Assembly (NCBI GenBank): GCA_903900705.1
Contig: CAIUOG010000014.1
Span: 1 to 57,537, forward strand
Source of the DNA: an uncultured Acidobacteriia bacterium
GTDB taxonomy: Bacteria > Acidobacteriota > Terriglobia > Bryobacterales > Bryobacteraceae
Reading direction: 5' to 3'
Length of the DNA stretch: 57,537 nucleotides
Under the pieces are notes generated by a model. That model was not told the origin of the DNA and did no database searches. It saw nothing but the letters and a program-made list of their open reading frames with translations. Positions 44,127 through 51,755 of this stretch are shown here, in pieces. How positions within the stretch are numbered: the first letter of the stretch is position 1; the number at the start of each line of letters is the position of its first letter. A program made the position numbers and the translations under genes.

Positions 44127-44553
44127 GAAGCAACAACTCCTGGAACTGGCCGCGCAGCGCGGCTGGCAGCGTATTGGCGAGGCCGAATGGGCGCTGATTC
44201 GCGCGGCGATGCCGAACGTTTCGCCCGAGGACCTGCAAGGCGCGGGCCTTCCCGCGGATGCGCCCTGGTGCGGCGTGCGTCAGCATACCTTAGGCGAACT
44301 GGAACAGACGCTGGGCGCATTGTCCGCGGTTTACGTGGCGCGTCCGGATCTGCGGAAGTTCACCCGTGCCGTGGTGGTACGGGCGAAAGAACGAGCCAAA
44401 TGGGCTTCACGGAGTGCCGCCGTCGCGGCGGAGAAACGGGCGCTCAAGGCGGAGATGGCGGAGTGGATGCTGGTCTGGCTAAGTGATCCCGACCTGTTTC
44501 CCGCGTGGGTCGCGCTGCGGCGCAGGGCGTTATCCGCTACTCATCCGGGTTGA
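44110..44553 (+). CDS. Conserved-looking hypothetical protein after mltG
   Basis: 147 residues, soluble, no signal peptide. The first part ('KKQQLLELAAQRGWQRIGEA', 'EDLQGAGLPADAPWCGVRQH') is mixed; the second is a basic Arg/Lys/Ala helix region ('RAKERAKWASRSAAVAAEKR'). I do not recognise the family. GTG 44110 gives a 17-bp overlap with mltG, which argues for translation as part of that operon. Its 3' end overlaps the convergent gene by 17 bp. Confidence 0.65.
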   Translation: MPRVTKKQQLLELAAQRGWQRIGEAEWALIRAAMPNVSPEDLQGAGLPADAPWCGVRQHTLGELEQTLGALSAVYVARPDLRKFTRAVVVRAKERAKWASRSAAVAAEKRALKAEMAEWMLVWLSDPDLFPAWVALRRRALSATHPG

Positions 44554-45118
44554 CGGTCACGGGCGTCACGGGGCGGCCGTGGAACGGGGAGTTTGGATGG
44601 CCGATGAGAAGCTGCGTGTACCAGTCTCCGGTGCTGACTTCGATCTTCGGTTCCGCGGCATCCTGCGGGAGAAAAAAACGGTAGCCTTTGGTGACGGGAA
44701 AGCCGGCCTCGATGGGGTCCACCAGGGGTTCGCCCGACTCGTTCGCGGGCAGCAGGTAGTGACGTTTGGCGTCGACCACCAGCACCCGGACGCCGGAGGG
44801 TTTGATCGTAGGGTATTTCGAATCGTTATCGAAGCGAACGGTGGTGACCACCTGGCTATCCTCCACGACGGCACGGAGGACCGTGGCGCAGAGGCCGTCA
44901 AAGCATTGCTTCTTCCCGACAGGCAGTTTCTCTGAGCGGCTGAAGACTGAGAACAGGGCGAGGAGCAACAGATAGCCGGTGACGGTCAGTCCCGCGGCCT
45001 GCAGGTTCCGGATGACGGCGTCTGATCGGAAGCGGATAAACGAATAGAAGGCCTGACCGAGGAATGCACCCGTGGCGGCGACGGAGGCGATCAGGATAAG
45101 CGTGGAAAGGATCACCAT
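44537..45118 (-). CDS. Membrane-anchored hypothetical protein
   Basis: 193 residues with two N-terminal membrane segments (about 4-26, 'LSTLILIASVAATGAFLGQA', and 40-60, 'AAGLTVTGYLLLLALFSVF') and an approximately 130-residue beta-rich domain outside the membrane. Two cysteines lie close together ('KKQCFDGLCATVLRAVVEDS') and could form a disulfide or bind a ligand. No family is recognised. It lies downstream of the permease gene on the same strand, 44 bp away. Confidence 0.65.
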   Translation of the reverse strand: MVILSTLILIASVAATGAFLGQAFYSFIRFRSDAVIRNLQAAGLTVTGYLLLLALFSVFSRSEKLPVGKKQCFDGLCATVLRAVVEDSQVVTTVRFDNDSKYPTIKPSGVRVLVVDAKRHYLLPANESGEPLVDPIEAGFPVTKGYRFFLPQDAAEPKIEVSTGDWYTQLLIGHPNSPFHGRPVTPVTVNPDE

Positions 45119-45162
45119 CGGCGTGTTTCAGTCAATAGTCCAGCGTATCGCGCGGGTCTGCT

Positions 45163-46584
45163 TCATTCGCGCCGGGTTTCCCGGGCAAATTTCTCTTCCG
45201 GAGCGAGGACCAGGTTCCGGCGTCCCACGAACTGGAAGTAGAGAATCCCCAGCAGGAACCAGATGGCCGCGCCCACCACACCGAAGCGATAGTCCGGGTT
45301 CAGGAACAGAGTGCCGAGCGTGACTGCCGCGATGAGAATCGCTGCCATCGCTCCGGCGACGCCCAGGGGGCTGCGGTAGGGCCGCTCCAGCTTCGGGAAA
45401 CGCGCACGCAGGCGCAGGAATGAAACCATCTGCAGGATGTAAGCGATGACCGCTCCAAACACGGCCATATTCAGCAGCACCGCGCCGGTGGGGCTCTTCT
45501 GGCCCGCAAAGTAGATAGCGAGTGCCACACCATAACCCAGCAACGAGCCGGCGATCAGAGCGCGTTCCGGCGTCTGGCGTTTCCCGCTGGTGACGGAGAG
45601 CCACGTCGGGAAGTAGCCGGCGCGGCTGAGCGAATAGATCTGGCGGCCATAGGCATAGATGATCGAGTGGAAGCTGGCGGCGAGTCCGGTGCAGGCGAAC
45701 AGAGCCAGAACTTTGGCGAAGGCGAAGGGGCCGAAGATGGTGCGGAAGCCGAGGAGCAGTGGCTCGTCGGACTTGCCGACCAGCACCGCGCCGGGCTCAA
45801 TCCCCGCATTCAAAATGATGGTGAGGAAGGCGAAGACCACCAGCGTCGCAAAGCCCAGCCAGAGGCCTTTGGGCATGTCCCGGACAGGGTCATGCGCTTC
45901 CTCGGCGGCGAGTGGCAGTTGTTCGATTCCCAGGTAGACCCAGAGCGCGAAGGGCAGCGCGCGCAGCGTTCCGGCCATGCCGTTGGGGAACCAGCCATGC
46001 GCGCCCAGCGCCCAGCCGTGCAGGTTGAAGCGCGGGGCGGCGCCCACAAAAAAGAGAACCAGGATGGCGAGGGCGCAGAGGGTAATCCACAGTGAGACGC
46101 GGAATGAGAGCTCCACCCCCACCATGTTGAAGCCCACAAAGACGATATAGCAGAGAAGCCACCAGAGCGGGTCCCAATGCGATGACGTGCCGAAGATGGA
46201 GCCCAGATAGCCGCCCAGGCCAACCACAATCACGGCGGGTGTCAGGATATATTCCATGTTCTCGGCGAGGCCGGTCACGTAGCCGCCCCACGGTCCCATG
46301 GCGGTGCGGGCGAAAGAGTACGCACCCCCGGCGTGGGGCAGGGCGGGGGACATTTCCGCAATCGACGAACAGAGCGCGGCGAAGAGGAGCGTCATAATGC
46401 CCAGCGCCGCGAGCATGCCGCCGAAGCCACCTTCGACCAGTCCGAAATTCCAGCCGAAGAAGTCGCCGGAGATCACCGCGCCAACGCCCAGGGCCCACAG
46501 ATGGAGCACGTTCGCGTGGCGGCGGAGGGTGCGGGCGGCAAGGTATTGTTCGGTGGCGTGCGCGAACTCAAACGGCGGCGGCAT
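45163..46584 (-). CDS. APC-family permease, ethanolamine-permease-like
   Basis: 473 residues with about 12 membrane segments. 'HLWALGVGAVISGDFFGWNF', 'SIAEMSPALPHAGGAYSFAR', 'TAMGPWGGYVTGLAENMEYI' and 'LPLAAEEAHDPVRDMPKGLW' match ethanolamine permeases more closely than general amino-acid permeases. It should import ethanolamine or an amino acid across the inner membrane. No ethanolamine lyase genes are nearby, so the substrate remains an inference. Confidence 0.87.
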   Translation of the reverse strand: MPPPFEFAHATEQYLAARTLRRHANVLHLWALGVGAVISGDFFGWNFGLVEGGFGGMLAALGIMTLLFAALCSSIAEMSPALPHAGGAYSFARTAMGPWGGYVTGLAENMEYILTPAVIVVGLGGYLGSIFGTSSHWDPLWWLLCYIVFVGFNMVGVELSFRVSLWITLCALAILVLFFVGAAPRFNLHGWALGAHGWFPNGMAGTLRALPFALWVYLGIEQLPLAAEEAHDPVRDMPKGLWLGFATLVVFAFLTIILNAGIEPGAVLVGKSDEPLLLGFRTIFGPFAFAKVLALFACTGLAASFHSIIYAYGRQIYSLSRAGYFPTWLSVTSGKRQTPERALIAGSLLGYGVALAIYFAGQKSPTGAVLLNMAVFGAVIAYILQMVSFLRLRARFPKLERPYRSPLGVAGAMAAILIAAVTLGTLFLNPDYRFGVVGAAIWFLLGILYFQFVGRRNLVLAPEEKFARETRRE

Positions 46585-46624
46585 AGTAAAGATGCTCGCA
46601 CGCCGCGCACGTCAGCTGGCGCCC

Positions 46625-47239
46625 TCAGCTGGCGCCGGATGCCGAAGCCTTCGCGGTGGACGAGTGAAGCAGGCGGGCGAGGTCACTGATGGAATCGACC
46701 CCGAGTTTCGCGCGGATCTTCTCGCGATGGCTCTCGACGGTACGGATGCTGACGCCAAGCCGTTCCGCGATTCTGCGGTTTCGCAGACCCGCGATGAGTA
46801 ATCGCGCGACCTGAAGCTCGCGGATGCTGATGGTGTTTTCCGAGCGCATCCGCGTGGCGAGTTCCGGGTTGCCCGTGATGGCAGCTTCCAAAGCGTCCGT
46901 GATGGCGGAGACGGGGTCAGCCAGAGAGACGCAGCGGAACGCACCCGCGTCCGCCAGCGCGCAGGCCTGCCGCGGGCACGGCGGCTTCCCGCTCAGAACC
47001 ACCACCGCCAGGCCCTGCCGGGTGAGTTGCCTGCACGTCTCCTCTCCGCCGAGCGAGGGAAGCCGGTGATTCACGATGGCGATGCCGGCGCCGATCAGCG
47101 GTGCTAAAGCGAGAGCCTGCACTGTGTTGACCGCCTCCGCGCCCGGGACCCACAAGCCTGGTCTTTGAGACAGAAGTTCGCGCAGGCCGAGGCGTGCGAA
47201 CGGCTCATGCTCCGCGACGAGGATTCGAACTACGGGCAT
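46625..47239 (-). CDS. LuxR/NarL-type regulator with a degenerate receiver domain
   Basis: 204 residues. The receiver fold (1-125) lacks the phosphorylation chemistry: the acceptor Asp is Asn57 ('AIVNHRLPS'), the acidic pair reads 'AEHEP' in place of DDH, and the conserved Lys is missing in 'RCVSLADPVSA'. The C-terminal LuxR helix-turn-helix is intact ('ISIRELQVARLLIAGLRNRR', 'LGVSIRTVESHREKIRAKLG'). It should bind DNA without phosphorylation control, or respond to a ligand or partner. The N-terminus overlaps a small open frame upstream by 35 bp. Confidence 0.88.
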   Translation of the reverse strand: MPVVRILVAEHEPFARLGLRELLSQRPGLWVPGAEAVNTVQALALAPLIGAGIAIVNHRLPSLGGEETCRQLTRQGLAVVVLSGKPPCPRQACALADAGAFRCVSLADPVSAITDALEAAITGNPELATRMRSENTISIRELQVARLLIAGLRNRRIAERLGVSIRTVESHREKIRAKLGVDSISDLARLLHSSTAKASASGAS

Positions 47240-47438
47240 GCTCTGGGTTGGTTTCGGTGTTGGGTTGAGCGGAGAGAAAATCGATCAACTCATCAATCTC
47301 GGCGCGGCGAGCGCGGAAATAGTCGAGTACGGGGTCGAAGACGCTGCCGGAATCGGGCGTCATCCCGGCATTTTTCGGCGCGTTTCCGGCCACGTTGTCG
47401 ACCACGAGAAACGGGCGTTTGGCGCGCGGTCTGATCAT
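47205..47438 (-). CDS. Possible small protein upstream of the LuxR regulator
   Basis: 77 residues, ATG start, charged and hydrophilic, with an amphipathic stretch 'DYFRARRAEIDELIDFLSAQ' that could be a short helix. It overlaps the regulator by 35 bp, as many true gene pairs here do. No family is recognised and the ribosome-binding site is weak (TGAAGAT), so it may be spurious. No better frame exists in 47240-47558; the 120 bp from 47439 to 47558 hold nothing I can identify. Confidence 0.35.
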   Translation of the reverse strand: MIRPRAKRPFLVVDNVAGNAPKNAGMTPDSGSVFDPVLDYFRARRAEIDELIDFLSAQPNTETNPEHARSSNPRRGA

Positions 47439-47558
47439 ATCTTCACGTTAGGGTGTCCGGCATGCGTGAAGAAGCGGCGTCAGGCCGGATTTCACGTACG
47501 GTTTTCCGGTTTTTGCATGTAGGATGCGGGTGCGCGGGGCCGGTCTTTTGTCCGGGCC

Positions 47559-47975
47559 TCAGCGCGCGGGAAGCCGGGCGGTCAGTTCGGCGAGGAACTC
47601 GTCAAATTGTGTGGACTTATCAAAACATGCGCTGGCCCCGGCCTCGATGCAGATCGAGCGGGAGACGGCATCGCAGTGGTTTGTGAGAACAATGATCACC
47701 GGAGCGTCGGGGCGTCCCGAAAAATGGCGCAGAACGTCAATGCCGGAGCCTTCCGCCAACTGAAGATCCAGCACGATGAGATCCGGCTGCAGCCTCTCAA
47801 TCTCTTCGATGGCTACCGTGGAACCGGTGGCCGGCCCCAAAATGTGAAAGATCTGCTTGCCGTGGCAGTCTGTGATGGCTTCGATTTCAAACCGGATTCT
47901 GCGGTGGAGTTCGGGCGAGTCTTCCACATGAAATATGGCATACCCGCGCCCGCCTGACCCGACCGTTTGTCTCAA
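47559..47975 (-). CDS. Stand-alone CheY-like receiver protein
   Basis: 138 residues, a single receiver domain: 'FHVEDSPELHRRI' gives the acidic pair, Asp70 in 'DLIVLDLQLAEGSGI' is the acceptor, 'VIIVLTNH' the Thr and 'ACFDKSTQFDEF' the Lys. There is no output domain, so it probably passes phosphate or binds a partner. The TTG start at 47975 is uncertain; a start closer to 'YAIFHVEDS' is possible. The nearby histidine kinase at 48.7-51 kb is a candidate donor. Confidence 0.85.
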   Translation of the reverse strand: MRQTVGSGGRGYAIFHVEDSPELHRRIRFEIEAITDCHGKQIFHILGPATGSTVAIEEIERLQPDLIVLDLQLAEGSGIDVLRHFSGRPDAPVIIVLTNHCDAVSRSICIEAGASACFDKSTQFDEFLAELTARLPAR

Positions 47976-48054
47976 GCCGCAAGCATAACGGTGAAACCGG
48001 CTTTCCTGAACCGGAGGAACTCCCGGGAATGGCTCAGACGAAATGCCGGCGCTG

Positions 48055-48705
48055 TCAGTGTTTGTCCTGCGAGTCGCGTGCGCCCAGTCCTGCGCTGAGG
48101 GCGTACTTCATCAGCTCCGCGTTGTTCCGAAGCTGCATTTTTTCAAGGATGCGCGTCCGGTAAGTGCTGATGGTCTTCACGCTGAGGGACATCTCAGCCG
48201 CGATTTCAGAGACCGTCCGGCCCGCGGCGATGGAGAGCAGTACCTCGTATTCGCGGTCCGAGAGCGTTTCGTGCGGAGGCTGTTCCTCGTCGCGCCCCAC
48301 CGCGTCCGCCAGAATTTCCGCGACCGCCGCGCTGACGTACTTTCTGCCGGAGGCGATACGGCGAATCGCGCCGATGAGTTCTTCGGGCGCGAGGTCTTTG
48401 TTCAGGTAGCCGGCGGCGCCGGCGCGCAGCGCGCGGATGGCGAATTCGGTTTCCGGGTGGGCGCTCAGGATCAGCACCTGAATTCGCGGGTGCAGGGCGC
48501 GGAACTGGCTCAGCGCTTCGATGCCGGACATGCCGGGCAAATTGATATCGAGCACCACAACATCGAAAGGGTTGGCGGAGGCCATTCCGAGAGCCTCCCG
48601 GGCATCGCCCGTCTCTGCGACCGCCATATCCTGTTCGTCGGAAACGATCTGCCTCAGACCCTTGCGGACGATGGGATGATCGTCAACGATCAGGATTCGA
48701 ATCAT
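48055..48705 (-). CDS. NarL/FixJ-type response regulator
   Basis: 216 residues. The receiver is complete: 'IRILIVDDHPIVRKGLRQIV', acceptor Asp53 ('VVVLDINLPGMSGIEAL'), Lys103 in 'AGYLNKDLAPEEL'. The LuxR-type DNA-binding domain follows ('LSDREYEVLLSIAAGRTVSE', 'SLSVKTISTYRTRILEKM'). It is translated from an ATG that overlaps the stop of the sensor kinase (ATGA), so the two form a two-component pair. Target genes are unknown. Confidence 0.92.
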   Translation of the reverse strand: MIRILIVDDHPIVRKGLRQIVSDEQDMAVAETGDAREALGMASANPFDVVVLDINLPGMSGIEALSQFRALHPRIQVLILSAHPETEFAIRALRAGAAGYLNKDLAPEELIGAIRRIASGRKYVSAAVAEILADAVGRDEEQPPHETLSDREYEVLLSIAAGRTVSEIAAEMSLSVKTISTYRTRILEKMQLRNNAELMKYALSAGLGARDSQDKH

Positions 48706-51020
48706 ACAGTAGCCTGTTCCTCTCCGAAAGCTTTTTCGCCGGATTCGCGCGGCAACCGCGCCACGATGGTGGTACCGCCATCCGCTTCACTCCGGATGTC
48801 GAGAGCGCCGCCCGCGATGCGGGCTCTTTCCCGCATGCCGATGATCCCGAGCGATTTGCGTTCCGGCCGGAAGGGCGGCATCCCGATTCCATTGTCGTGC
48901 ACGGTCAGCAGCAGCCAGTCTCCGCCGGAGGCTTCGTCTGGTTCCGTGATTTCGAGGCGAATCCAGGCCTCCGTCGCTTTGGCATGCCGTCCGATGTTGG
49001 TGAGCGACTCCTGGCAAATCCGGAATACGGTGGTGGCCAGATCCCGGCTCAGCGACACATTGCGGGGGCCTTCGTAATGGCAATGGATCCCGGTGTGTTT
49101 GCCGAACTCACCCAGCTGCCATTCGATCGCGGCGACCAGGCCGAACGTGTCGAGAATGCCGGGACGGAGTTCGGTGGCGATGCGGCGGACATCGCGAATG
49201 GTGGAGTCGACCATGCCGGTCAGTTCGTTGACGCGTTCGACCACCGGGATTCTGGCCGGGTCCGGCGAGGTGAGCGCCTTGCGCAGACTGATGAGATCGA
49301 AGCGCATCGCGGTAAGCTGCTGGCCGAGTTCGTCATGAATCTCACGCGAGATCTGGGCGCGCTCTTCTTCGCGGACGGATTCGAGGCGCGCCATGAGGTC
49401 GCGAAGAGTGCGGACCATTTCCTCATTCTGCGCCATGCTGCCGCGGAGGGCGCGCTCCACGCGCAGACGCTCCATTTCCGCCATGGCGCGGGCCGCGAAG
49501 ATCTTTAGCATGGGTTCGGCATCCAGAAACTCGCGGGAAGTCTCGCGTTTGTAGAGGACGGCAATCAGACCAATACAACTGGACGGGTCGCCGGAACTGA
49601 GCAGAGGAGTGCCGAGGTAGCTCTCCATACCCTGTTCCCGCAGCAGTTCGTCTTCCGGAAACAGAAGGCTGACGTTGGCCGGGTAATAGCAGATTCCCCC
49701 CGAAACCACGCCCTCACAAGGCGTGCCCCGCAGCGGATAGGTTTTGGGCGGCAGCAGGGAATCGGCGGAGCAGCAGGCGAGCATGCGGATGGACTGTCGA
49801 TTTTCCGTCAGCTCCCCGGCCATGGCGAAATCGGCCTGTAGCGCAGTGGTGAGGCTGCGGACCAGGCAGCGGAAAAATTCATCGCCCGTGGCGGAGGAAG
49901 TGCCTTCGACGATCACGCGAAAGGCTTCTGCGGTGCGGACCCGGTGATTGCTTTCCGCCTGCAGTGCCGAGGCCATCGCGTCAAAGGAACTGGCCAGCAC
50001 ACCGATCTCGCCCTCGTAACCGAGACCGGACCGGGCGGAGAGATCGCCTCCGGCCAGGCGATTGGCTTCCCGGATCAGGCCCGAAAGGGGCTTGGTAAGG
50101 TACCGGTCGCTGCCGTACCACGTCAGGCCGAAGACGAGCAGGGCGACGGTGCCAAGACCGGCGAGGTGCAGGATCAGGCGTTCTCTCGAAGGCTTGTAGA
50201 TATCGCTCGCCCGGACTTTCAGGATGACGGCGAGGTCGCCTTTCGGACCGGTGCGCAGAGCGGAATAGAGCCGGGCAATGCCGTCTTCGCCTTTCACTTC
50301 GCCGTTGAAGCCATCCTGGGCCGTCAGGCTTCGCTCGAAGGGCGGAGCCGCGGAACCGGCGGGAAAGTTCGTGGAAGGGGGATTCCGTGCCGCAATGTTA
50401 CCGCGACCGTCGAGGACCAGGAGGATTGCCTGAGGGGGAATGGGAATCCGGTTGACCTGGGCGCCAAGCCACCGGAGGTCGAGCGAGGCGGCGAACATCA
50501 GACCCGGGTCGCCCGATCCCCCGGCATTTTGGATCGGGCCGACGATGGGAAGCTGCGGCAGTTTGGTGGAGGCGCTGACCTCGGCGGAACCGATGGTGAT
50601 CTTGCCGGTCTCCCGCAGACGCCGGATGACTTCGACTTTGGCCGGAGTGAGCGGCATCATTTTGAGTCTCGTCGGATTGCGGGCGGCGCAGATGATGGCT
50701 CCGTCGTAAGCGGTGACCGTCATGTTGGCGAACTGCGGGAAGGAGGGGAGCAGCGCCGCCAGCGTTTCGTTGCACTGCGCGGCATCCCGAAAGGCGGTGT
50801 TGCTTCCAAATCCGGGAATGAGATCGGTGGTGGACTGGATGACGCGATCGAGGTCCTTCTTCACCAACTGGACGGTTGCCCTTGCCTCAGCCTGCGCCTG
50901 GGCTGCGTCGCGGCGTCCCTCATCGATGGCCAGCCAGACGGACAGACCCGCCAGCGGTACGACCGCTGAAACCAGCAAGGCCAGGACCTGCCTCCGCAGG
51001 CCACCCGGGACAGTAAACAT
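48702..51020 (-). CDS. NarX/DegS-type sensor histidine kinase (sensor, HAMP, GAF, HisKA_3, HATPase)
   Basis: 772 residues. TM1 is at about 10-32 and TM2 at about 283-302, enclosing a 250-residue periplasmic dCache-like sensor with 'ANMTVTAYDGAIICAARNPT'. A HAMP domain (about 303-360) and a GAF domain (about 370-520) follow; the GAF has 'GTPCEGVVSGGICYYPANVS', whose cysteines could bind a cofactor. The kinase part has the HisKA_3 motif with His562 ('ISREIHDELGQQLTAM') and a C-terminal ATPase ('HDNGIGMPPF', 'SLGIIGMRERARIAGG'). It phosphorylates the regulator encoded next. TATAAT lies 20 nt before the ATG. Confidence 0.92.
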   Translation of the reverse strand: MFTVPGGLRRQVLALLVSAVVPLAGLSVWLAIDEGRRDAAQAQAEARATVQLVKKDLDRVIQSTTDLIPGFGSNTAFRDAAQCNETLAALLPSFPQFANMTVTAYDGAIICAARNPTRLKMMPLTPAKVEVIRRLRETGKITIGSAEVSASTKLPQLPIVGPIQNAGGSGDPGLMFAASLDLRWLGAQVNRIPIPPQAILLVLDGRGNIAARNPPSTNFPAGSAAPPFERSLTAQDGFNGEVKGEDGIARLYSALRTGPKGDLAVILKVRASDIYKPSRERLILHLAGLGTVALLVFGLTWYGSDRYLTKPLSGLIREANRLAGGDLSARSGLGYEGEIGVLASSFDAMASALQAESNHRVRTAEAFRVIVEGTSSATGDEFFRCLVRSLTTALQADFAMAGELTENRQSIRMLACCSADSLLPPKTYPLRGTPCEGVVSGGICYYPANVSLLFPEDELLREQGMESYLGTPLLSSGDPSSCIGLIAVLYKRETSREFLDAEPMLKIFAARAMAEMERLRVERALRGSMAQNEEMVRTLRDLMARLESVREEERAQISREIHDELGQQLTAMRFDLISLRKALTSPDPARIPVVERVNELTGMVDSTIRDVRRIATELRPGILDTFGLVAAIEWQLGEFGKHTGIHCHYEGPRNVSLSRDLATTVFRICQESLTNIGRHAKATEAWIRLEITEPDEASGGDWLLLTVHDNGIGMPPFRPERKSLGIIGMRERARIAGGALDIRSEADGGTTIVARLPRESGEKAFGEEQATV

Positions 51021-51040
51021 AGGAAGGAAGTTCGTGCCGA

Positions 51041-51046
51041 ATTATA
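51041..51046 (-). promoter_or_regulatory. -10 element of the sensor kinase operon
   Basis: A perfect TATAAT on the minus strand, 20 nt before the kinase ATG. TCCGAC with a 16-nt spacer is a weak -35 candidate. No Shine-Dalgarno precedes the ATG. Confidence 0.55.
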
Positions 51047-51132
51047 CCGTGTTCGCGCGGTTGTCGGAGTGGGAGTCCGGTGGCAGTGCCGCGACTTTCA
51101 CAGGGAATTCACATCGAAGGCGGGAACCAGGG

Positions 51133-51138
51133 TACAAT
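51133..51138 (+). promoter_or_regulatory. Candidate -10 element of engB-rho
   Basis: TACAAT, with TTCACA 19 nt upstream as a possible -35 box. It lies 50 nt before the TTG start of engB and would transcribe engB and the overlapping rho. It is divergent from the kinase promoter 87 bp away. Confidence 0.35.
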
Positions 51139-51188
51139 CAAAATTACAGCCTTCCTGGTCCCCCGCCCATCTTCCCGGTGTAGTAAAA

Positions 51189-51755
51189 TTGAAATCGGAA
51201 TTTATCTTAAGCGCCAATAGTCCGGAGCACTTCCCCGCCGATGGAATGCCGGAGATCGCTTTTCTGGGGAGAAGCAACGTCGGCAAGTCCAGCCTGATCA
51301 ATGCTATCGCAGGCCAGAAGAAGCTGGCATTCACCAGTAATACACCCGGACGAACGCAGTCTTTGAACTTTTACCGGATGGACGACAGGATGTATTTTGT
51401 CGACCTTCCCGGCTATGGTTACGCAAAAGTCCCGTTAGCTTCCAAGGGCGAATGGGCAAAACTCATTGAGCACTACTTGCAGGAGCGGAAGACTCTAAAA
51501 CTATCATTTCTGATCCTGGACGCCCGGCGCGGCTGGATGGATATGGACCTCGACCTGAAAAACTGGCTCGAAGCCAATAACCGTCCATACGTGGTCGTCG
51601 CTTCCAAGATCGACAAACTGAACCAGGCAGAGCAGCAGCGCGGACTGAAGGCCATCCGGCAACACGCCGAGCCGCTGCCGTTCTCGGCCATAACCGGCCG
51701 GGGAGTGAGGGAAATTTGGCAAGCGATATCGAAAACACAAACACACCAACCTTAG
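51189..51755 (+). CDS. engB: Ribosome-biogenesis GTPase EngB/YsxC
   Basis: 188 residues, typical for the family. The G1 motif '[16 protein letters not shown]', G2 '[12 protein letters not shown]', G3 '[13 protein letters not shown]', the G4-like '[10 protein letters not shown]' and G5 'FSAITGRGV' are all present. It assists assembly of the large ribosomal subunit. The N-terminus '[20 protein letters not shown]' fits family proteins, so TTG 51189 is the start; no ATG or GTG is available in a suitable place. The rho gene begins 40 bp before its end. Confidence 0.93.
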   Translation: MKSEFILSANSPEHFPADGMPEIAFLGRSNVGKSSLINAIAGQKKLAFTSNTPGRTQSLNFYRMDDRMYFVDLPGYGYAKVPLASKGEWAKLIEHYLQERKTLKLSFLILDARRGWMDMDLDLKNWLEANNRPYVVVASKIDKLNQAEQQRGLKAIRQHAEPLPFSAITGRGVREIWQAISKTQTHQP

